A stretch of 64,000 bases of DNA from Ascarosepion bandense. Its lineage: Eukaryota; Mollusca; Cephalopoda; Sepiida; Sepiidae. This document shows positions 56,881-64,000 of this stretch, piece by piece (position 1 is the stretch's first letter; the number at the start of each line of letters is the position of its first letter). The translations under genes were made by a program, and so were the position numbers. Location: NCBI GenBank assembly GCA_037127315.1, contig JBBBDQ010001456.1:1110001-1174000 (forward strand), given 5' to 3'. Under the pieces are notes generated by a model. That model had not been told where the DNA came from. It did not search any database and was given only the letters and a program-made list of their open reading frames with translations.

Positions 56881-57056
56881 AGTCAGTCAGTTAAAGTGCC
56901 ATACACGATACATGCTTAGGCGATCATGTCCTGAAAGAGACTTTCTGCTAGAGAACCCAATCTGTTCTGTTATTTAACCCATAACTGTAGGAATGAGACG
57001 GATTAATACCTTTCCCAAGGGTATTTGTGCATAAGCGAATGCGGGGAATTCAACTG
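56881..57056 (-). repeat. SINE copy 5, truncated, minus strand
   Basis: AGTCAGTCAGTTAAAGTGCC is the complement of the SINE 3' end. The copy stops before the tRNA-like head and lacks about 75 internal bases between CGAAAGAGACATGA-type and CCAATCTGTCC-type sequence. Confidence 0.85.
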
Positions 57057-60000
57057 TAGTGTAGAGTATATCAAAAAAATATATATTTCTAAATTATACA
57101 GATTAAATAAAGACATACACCTGAAAAAGTGTCTGAAACATTGTGAATGTAAATACTCTTCTTAGTCTTCATCCCAGGAATTCAAATTTACACACCAAGA
57201 TACCTAATGAATGATTAAAAGTTACTAAAACCTCTTCTCTTACAATTTAATAATTAGAGCGAGGTAAACAAAAATGAGTTAAAAGCTCATAAAATATAAT
57301 GTTTATTTTTTTTGCAGAATCAAGTCCGCAAGAATAAGTTAAAATCTACTAAAAAAGTCTTTAAAAAATTGTATTAAGCAAGTAAACACACTCTTATTTG
57401 TCAAATACATTGCTCCTGAACTCAAGTTTAATCCAATCACATTTCTGTGGACATGAATATCAGAGATGGAAACTTTGCTGTGTGCATCCTAGAGCTTAAA
57501 AGGCCTAGTTATAGGCCAGAATTTAACATTTGTTACTTATTAAACAAAAAAATTATCTTCTACATTTCGAAAGAGATCAATGACACACTTACTTACAAAC
57601 AAGTGATTTTTAATGCGTAATAAGGTAGTTTAAGTATAGATTATAAAAATCACTGTTTGGATTTTTTTAGCAAATGAAGAAAGGTATATGTGCGGATTAG
57701 GCTCTACAATGTTTCTCAACAATATTCTCCTTTGCTTCTCCTACGCTACACAAATTGTTTCTGTCTATCATATCTTTTTTAATTCTCTCAACTATGATTA
57801 CACTACCTACAAACATGCAACGGTGGTTTTATGTATATGCGCCATGCGTGGGCGGTTGAAAGGTGGTGGGGGGGAAGCTTGCAAGCACCAGACATGCACA
57901 AAGTTCCGAGTGCTGCACGAAGATTTCTTCTTTCTCTTTCTTTACCCTCATAATAGCTGTCATTTCTTCCCCATCCATGTTTATTTTCACCATTTCTCTC
58001 TTTAAACTTTTCCATTCTAAATGTAATGATGATGTAACTTCTTATCTTTCCAGTTCTTCTTAGACTTTTTTCTTTATTTGTACTTTTTGTTCTCATATTC
58101 GAACGAAAACAATATAAACTTTTTGGGAGTACCTCCGATTTTTAATTAATATGCCGAGGGTTAGAATAGCGTACTGTCGCATTATTGTTGTTAACTTTAA
58201 GTTAATTATCATTCCAATCCAAAATAATTGATGGAGCGCCTCCTCAATACAATATCGGTTAATTAAAGTTTTATTTTATTTTTGACCAAGTATTGGACCG
58301 ACGGATACATTGTGATTGGTCTCTATTCCAATAGTTCCCTCCAATCTGCTAAGAAGACTAAAAAAAGTTTGTACAAAAATACTTAATGAAAAAAAAAAAA
58401 AAACTGATAGCGGTACTATTCTCTCTCTCTCTTGTTTTAGTTTCTTTTTTTTTAATCAACTACGTTTTTTTCTCTCTAGAGAGGCGTAATAAACAATTTT
58501 CTGTCCTGTTTAGTTTTATAAATTTAATTATTTTTAGTTTTGTTTTCCCAACTAAAACCATACACCCACTTTTAGTCTTCCATTGATTCATTTCACTCTC
58601 TCCCAATTTTATTCCTACTCAGTCATCAAACAGACGTCTATTTTTTCAGTGATCTGTCCCCTAAATTCTTATTTTTCAGGTATTTTTTTTATTTTTCCTG
58701 AAAGCAACGTGTGCACTGCATACGCCATACACACAATACAACAAAAATAAAAGTGTAGTGTTCAACTTCAAATCAATCAATATTGTTTCCCTACCTCATT
58801 TCAGCTGACAACACAAATCATCTCTTTAATTCCCCACATTTTTTATGCATTTTTTAATTTTTGATCCAGACAGTAAAAATCTGTGCTACTTTTTTTCTTT
58901 TTCGTTCCTCTTCTTGCTAATTTGTATATTTTCTTCCGTGTACAATAGAGCGATAAAACACAAAAAAATCTCTCTCTACCCATGTCTGTCTTGCAATTAT
59001 TGATTATCGTCTTCTAGTTTGGGCGAGTTTGTCATAATTTTTTAAATGTTAGCTTTTTTTTTTCATTCGCTGATTTAAGTTTATTGTTTTTATTTTTCAA
59101 AACCATTCGAAAAGTAAAAAAATATCTGACAGCACTGATCCGCATTTTTAATTTTATATACACACAGTGTGTAAATTACTAAAAAAGAAAAATGCTTTTT
59201 TAATAAATAAATAACTTTCTTCTTTGCTAATCTCCCCCATAGGGAGATCCCAGAGTACCAGTACCAGTACCAGTGTTATCTGACTGGAATATATAGGAGT
59301 AGGACCTAGGTGGAGATAAAATAAAATATATAATTTTTAATGACATCATTTATTCTTATTATTTATCACACCTCATATTACAAATAACATGGTGAAAAAC
59401 GTTCATTTAATATAATGAAATGTAGAGAACTGATACAGAAATGAAATAGCATTCAGATTATTATTATTTTTTTTTTTTTTTTTTTTTTTACAAGTAGAAA
59501 ATACGAAAATAATGCTTTGAAGACCGTATCAAATAAACTCAGTTTCGTGTTACTGTTGTATTTGACGATAAGCAAAGCTAAAAGAATAATGAATTTCACT
59601 TCTTTCCGTTGTCACTTGCACTGAATTTGTTTTTCTACGATTGTCTTAAAGTGAAAACAAAAAAATTGTTTCTTTTCCATTTTTTTGTATATCTCATTTA
59701 CTTCAGTTAAAACCATTCTTAATTTATTAAATAATATTTGAATCAAATAGGTGTGAAATGCAATTTTTAATTAATAAAAATAAAATTATTAATTATCTAT
59801 TTTTTTATTGATAAAATGATTTTATTTTTTAATAAAATTATTTATAATTTTAAAAAATTATAAATAATTTTATTAAAACTTTTAATTAAAACAAGACAAG
59901 AATTTATTTATGTTGTCCAAATCTTCAAATAAACCTCAACAAAGTTATCAGTCACTCTCTAAAAAACACTTACCCACAGCAGTACAAAAAGTACACGGTG

Positions 60001-60457
60001 AAAAAAAAAGTAAATGGAAGATTAAGTTTTATTTGGATCTTTTTTTGCAATCAATTTATGATAAACAAAATGCCGTGCTTGAAGCTAACCAAATGGATAC
60101 TTTCCATAATGAAAGAAAAAAAAAAATCCCTCCGTTTTTAAAAATGTTTGCTCAAAATCAGAAAATTTTTCGATTCAAATAAAATTTTCACAGCTTATTC
60201 ATTCATTAATAAATGACTTACTGAATTGGTTATTTGATAAAAATAAATAAATAAACCTTGAACAAATATTTTGGGGTGTTGTATTTCAGACCTTTTTTGA
60301 TGTCGCATGTATTGCATTGTTTGTATACTTCTTTTTTAATTTTTGACTGGGAGGGGTCCAAAATCTTTTAATTGAAATCGCTGGAGACATATTATTTCAT
60401 TAAAAAAATAGGTAATGACGAAACGAATGTAAATACATTTGGCCTGTATTGCTAATA
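57057..60457. other. Intergenic AT-rich sequence; one strong hairpin
   Basis: No supported gene. Frames at 57688-58096 and 59910-60182 carry no recognisable domain. Poly-A, poly-T and CT-rich tracts are frequent, and a triplicated GTACCA lies near 59255. An AT-only perfect hairpin at 59827-59878 is listed separately. Confidence 0.45.
59827..59878. repeat. Perfect AT-only inverted repeat, 24 bp arms
   Basis: TTTTAATAAAATTATTTATA plus ATTT is followed, after a 4-base loop, by its exact complement. It could extrude as a cruciform. Confidence 0.9.
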
Positions 60458-60651
60458 ATGTGCATTGTGGTGCAGTGGGTATGTGAATTATGGTGCAGTA
60501 GGCTCAGAACGAGAAATCGAGGAGCCGTGTTCAAATTCCAGTTGAATTTGTTGCATTCATATATGTACAAATACCCTTAAAGGTATGAATCCGTTGCTTC
60601 TTTTTCCAACTATGGGTTAAATATCAGCCTCAGGACAGATTGGGTTCTATT
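60458..60651 (+). repeat. SINE copy 6, 3'-truncated, with duplicated head
   Basis: Begins ATGTGCATTGTGGTGCAGTG, then repeats the head as ATGTGAATTATGGTGCAGTA before CTCAGAACGAGAAATC. It has GTGTTCAAATTCC at the B box and ends at GATTGGGTTCTATT. The last third of the SINE is missing. Confidence 0.85.
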
Positions 60652-60985
60652 GTCGCGGTGTGCCTGATCACCACTCCCACTTTGTGTAAAACAATCCCGG
60701 TTACGCCTGTCAGCAGAGAACGGTCACGACCCACGCGTGCTAAAAATAGCAACGACCTCTTTTCAAACAAACAACAAAAAAAAAAAACACACAAAAACTT
60801 AATTTTCGCCACGAAACAAATTTCAAACCGAAATTAATTTAAAAATACAGTCAACAAATACCGAATACACTTTTGGACTGTAATTGATACGGCCTGAAAT
60901 TAATTATAGTCATTTATATTTGTTTAGCGGGCTTGCTGCTGTTGTATGAAACTTTTTTTTATAAATGCCAGCGAATTCACAACAA
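60652..60985. other. Stretch without recognised features
   Basis: Less AT-rich at first, with an open frame 60640-60837 of no recognised family. It may belong to another repeat joined to the truncated SINE. Confidence 0.4.
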
Positions 60986-61475
60986 ATGGGCTCTCGGCCC
61001 GAGGCCGTCCGGCTGGGGTCGGAAATAACCAGTTTAGACTGGTTCTGAACCTATCCACCGCGGTGGATAGGTAATGTTTTGACCAGTGCCTGGGCATACG
61101 CGCTCAAGTTCCCCACATTAAAAAAGACCTTGTGTCATATCTCTCTCTAGTGGGGGAGAAGAGTAAATAACTCTCGGCCCCCTGCTGTGCGGCTGGGGTT
61201 CCGAAATGACCAAACTAAGACCAGTTTAGACCGTTTTTGAACCTATCCACCACGATGGATAGGTAATATTTTGACCAGTATCTGGGTGTACGCGCTCAGG
61301 TTCCCCACGTTAAAAAAGACCTTGTGTCACATCTCTCTCAAGTGGGAGAGAAGAGTAAATATCCTCAGCCCTCAGCCTTTTGGCTGGGGTCCGAAATGAC
61401 CGATTAAGACTAATTTAAGACGAGTTTAGACTGGTTTTGGCGGTGGATAGGTAATGTTTTGACCATGTTCATAAC
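60986..61475. repeat. GC-richer tandem satellite, about 2.6 units of 185-190 bp
   Basis: Unit starts near 60986, 61170 and 61362 (CTCTCGGCCCGAGGCCGTCC, CTCTCGGCCCCCTGCTG, CTCAGCCCTCAGCC). Shared blocks are GGCTGGGGT, CCGAAATGACC, ATGGATAGGTAAT-type, TTGACCAGT, GTTCCCCAC and AAAAAAGACCTTGTGTCA. Unit 1 contains a perfect 24 bp palindrome (61049-61072) centred on CCGCGG; units 2 and 3 hold mutated forms. Confidence 0.92.
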
Positions 61476-62119
61476 AAAGTCCTTAATACCGAGGTCACTA
61501 AATATTTGACTAATGACTGTGAAATCATTAGTGTTTGAATTTGGTTTTATAACAGTAAATTCACGACTAACACAATGATTCTCACTTAGAAATTATCTCT
61601 GTAAATTTCCAGGGATCAATTATTTCTGTCAAAATATATATATATGTGGATAAAACAAACCTTTTTGTGGCCGAGTTGAAATCAAAATTTTGAGTACACA
61701 ACTTTATTATACAGTTTACCCATTCACCTTTATTAAGCTTTTGTCTTTTTCAGCATATGTCAAGTAAATTAGCAAATTGGATTAGTGCTGGGAATTGTGC
61801 AGTCAAAAAGTTAGATCAGTTTAAATAAAAATTAAAATAAATTTTTTGACATTATTTAGTGTTTTGTTCTACAACCAGCTTCATGACAATTTCAAAATCT
61901 AGACCTCTTAAAACCTTTTGCAGTTTTTCATGAGATCAAAAGTTTTCCATTGATATTTTTATAAAGAGTGAAGTAAATCCTAGTTGGTAGGTACAAAACT
62001 AGTGAACATAGTAAATAAGTGAATCTAGTAAATAAGTGATAATCTACAGTATTTTTTAATCATTTCACATCAAGCAAGCAATAAAACAACTAAGATGTAA
62101 GGGGTTACAGAGTGTTACA
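61476..62119. other. Stretch without recognised features
   Basis: AT-rich; no supported feature. Confidence 0.45.
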
Positions 62120-62725
62120 GAATATGAGGAAAATACTATTAAGGAGAGAGAAGAATAAAAGAATAAGAATTAGGAAAACAGAAAATAATGATTGACATTG
62201 CATCTAAATTTTTGAAGATCAAAATTGACTGGGAAGTAAGAAATTCCACAAGCAAGAAAGGAAAAAGGCTTACATAGAATTTACAGCTAGATCTAATCAT
62301 TTCAACTGCAAAATGATGAGACCTTGCTGTCAATCTAGTACTGTACTTAAATTCATACCATAGAGGAAAATTCATTAGAACAATTACATGAAAATATTTA
62401 TAGAAAAGGCACAGGGAACCTCTGGTACAGTAGTGGGAAAGTGACTGAAGCCAAGATACCAGACCAGGGCCAATAATGTTGCAGTTTCTTCTTTGGATTT
62501 TATCAAGAATATTTTAATATATAACAGGAGCACCAGGGCAGATGTGGCAGCAATATTCAAAGCAAAGGATGAATAATAAATTTATAAATATGTAAGATAG
62601 ATCCTGGTGAAAAAAAATTGTCTGGCACAGCATAGGGAATCAACTTTTCTAGAAGCAAACCTAATAATTGATTCAATGCAATTTTTCTACATCATATTAG
62701 CAGGGTATCAACAGTTGTATTAGTC
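62120..62725 (-). pseudogene. CR1/L2-like LINE C-terminal relic, minus strand
   Basis: Reading the minus strand across frameshifts gives SPGSILHIYKFIIHPLL, IQRRNCNIIGPG, GSLCLFYKYFHVIVLMNF, YSTRLTARSHHFAVEMIRSS, CKFYVSLF and FPVNFDLQKFRCNVN. These align block by block with the C-terminal region of the LINE at 54072-54551 (PESILHLYKSTIRP, LQRRISNVIG, SLCLFYKYFHGFCSDEL, FPDGYNLQEFKCNVN). It is an older member of the same group. Confidence 0.82.
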
Positions 62726-63159
62726 TGTGAATATGTATGTTATCTTTGAGTAGGATGTTGAGAATGGAGAAGAAGAAATAAAAGGAATCAGCACACAAGA
62801 AAGGAGAAAGAGAATGAATGTTCAATGTGATCTCACATTCAGGTCAACTTGAAGTTTCACCCGTTACATTTTAGTGGGTCATCTCGCTGATCCCATCTGA
62901 CTGTCTTGCTGGCATTCCCTTCACCTTTTATAACCATTTAGTTTTTTTGCACTGGTTTGCTAAATCTTTTTAGTCTTGCAAATTGCTTCCATTGGTCAGA
63001 AAATCAATTTAACATCTAAATCCGGTTTTGATTTTTTCTTTAAGCAAGTGGTTAATCCTTTTTCTATTTGGCAAAACCAAGATTTCACATGCCATTGTGA
63101 ATTTTTGTAAAAGTGAAGAAGAAGGTTGCTTTTACTTCTTAATTTCCTATCCACTACAA
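62726..63159. other. Stretch without recognised features
   Basis: AT-rich; no supported feature. It may include upstream remains of the retrotransposon to its right. Confidence 0.4.
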
Positions 63160-63960
63160 AAACAATCCTTGCTGGGGTGAATGTAGCAAAGAATTCCTTG
63201 CAAACACAGAATGGTTTTAGTGACTACTAACTTGTATAGTAGTCACTAAAATAACAATCCGAATTTACCCAATATTATGACAGAAAATATCCCAGCACTG
63301 CAATGTGTGACATCTGGAGAAATTTTTAAAACTCATTTAAATGTTTTGTACTTTGCAAGGAGGACTTTTATGCAGTGTGAAGATGAAGAAAAGATTTACA
63401 GAGTATTGTCACCAAATTAGAGCAACCAAAGTATTATTCCAACCAGGGGATAGTTTTCTACAAACAAGATTGGAGTGACAAGTGGCTTGGCTCAGGTAAA
63501 GTTATTTTACAGGATAATAGAATTGTTTTTGTATGACATGGAACATATGTATGGATATCTACAAACAGGCTTGTTAAAGAGTACATCCCTGAGGAAGAAA
63601 ATGAAAATGGCAAACATTTCAATTGTCCACCATCAAGTAAAGTCACTGCTGATAATTTAGAATGGCTAACAGAAATTTTAGGTGACAAAGAAAACTATGT
63701 TCCTGATAATTCTATTGAAATTTAGTCAGAGGAACCATAACAGCCAGAAAATAAATTGTTAAACAGCCAGATCATCTTAAACAACAAACAGCTTTTGGGA
63801 CACTAAAAGTTTCTTTAAAATAGGATGATCAGATTGAATACAAAATTTGAGAGAATGATCAGTGGATACAAGCAAGGAAGAGCTAGGAAGGCAAACACAG
63901 TACCTCAATACTGGTATGATATAGAAGAAAATATAATAGGAAGTAAAATTTGAGGAGAAT
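63160..63960 (+). pseudogene. LTR-retrotransposon integrase C-terminal relic
   Basis: Broken frames read VNVAKNSLQTQNGF, then QPKYYSNQGIVFYKQDWSDK with WLGSGKVI, LQDNRIVFV and YVWISTNRLVKEYIPEEEN, then DDQIEYKI and YDIEENIIGSKI. This fits the integrase C-terminal region (G-D-x-VYYKR-x-S-x-W-GPGKVI-QDGK-VFVRHG) of a pol polyprotein. From the downstream IEYKI / WYDIE pattern I favour a Ty1/copia-like element, whose RT would lie right of the window; a gypsy element is not excluded. Confidence 0.6.
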
Positions 63961-64000
63961 CTATGAGAAAAACATTCTGCTTTATCAATAGAAGTTAACA

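Noticed and set aside
57688..58096. Overlapping frames of about 100 codons on both strands
   Set aside because: No recognisable domain on either strand; compositional by-products of CT-rich sequence.
59910..60182. 90-codon Lys-rich frame
   Set aside because: Starts next to an AT palindrome, no family recognised, Lys-rich because of A tracts.

Overview
The window looks like a piece of an AT-rich, transposon-laden animal nuclear genome with introns up to about 15 kb. A mollusc, most likely a cephalopod such as an octopus, is my best guess. The reasons are a roughly 305 bp tRNA-derived SINE resembling the octopus OR-type retroposons as I recall them, and a TE mix of Ty3/gypsy, a Penelope-like element with a GIY-YIG domain, I-, RTE- and CR1/L2-like LINEs, Tc1/mariner and hAT. 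This assignment is inference; nothing in the window names the species.

The only intact gene I can defend is one plus-strand kelch-like (BTB-BACK-Kelch) gene. Its complete 564-codon reading frame is spread over six coding exons between 98 and 40103. The exons are 98-497, 1775-2283, 15587-15815, 23894-24034, 38700-38892 and 39881-40103. All five introns start with GT and end with AG, and the phases join without a break. A splice acceptor at 46-47 implies at least one non-coding exon further left. The product should be a CUL3 ubiquitin-ligase substrate adaptor.

The introns hold many transposons. Intron 2 (13.3 kb) holds a conserved-looking repeat at 2726-3450, Ty3/gypsy element G1 (3595-8806) with two SINEs inside it, a Penelope-like element with terminal and tandem repeats (about 9190-12690), a mariner (12718-13812) and a Tc1 with long IR/DR ends (13838-15393). 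Intron 3 (8.1 kb) holds gypsy element G2 (15973-21071, exact 5 bp target duplication) set in or beside an I-type LINE (to 22345), plus a SINE. Intron 4 (14.7 kb) holds a tandem satellite (24702-25405), an RTE-like LINE relic, a minus-strand gypsy relic G5 (27150-30330), a 360 bp inverted-repeat element, gypsy relic G4 (31472-36735) split by the deleted gypsy G3 (31520-34498, exact 5 bp target duplication), and a mariner relic (about 37640-38260).

Downstream of the gene (40104-64000) I find no further intact host gene. The region holds LINE tails, a decayed hAT transposase (45570-47380), a 395 bp inverted-repeat element (48146-48540), and a three-layer nest: gypsy relic G6 (50230-55617) interrupted by a SINE and by a CR1/L2-like LINE cut into its reverse-transcriptase active site. 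Further right are two truncated SINEs, a GC-richer satellite with a 24 bp palindrome (60986-61475), a minus-strand LINE tail (62120-62725), and the start of another LTR-retrotransposon integrase that runs to the right edge. All TE reading frames carry stops or frameshifts; none looks autonomous.

I saw no clearly new biological system. The observations most worth checking are the repeated TGGCGA/TCGCCA hairpin units at the primer-binding side of the gypsy leaders, the repeat architecture around the Penelope-like element, the palindromic satellite, and the readable insertion histories.
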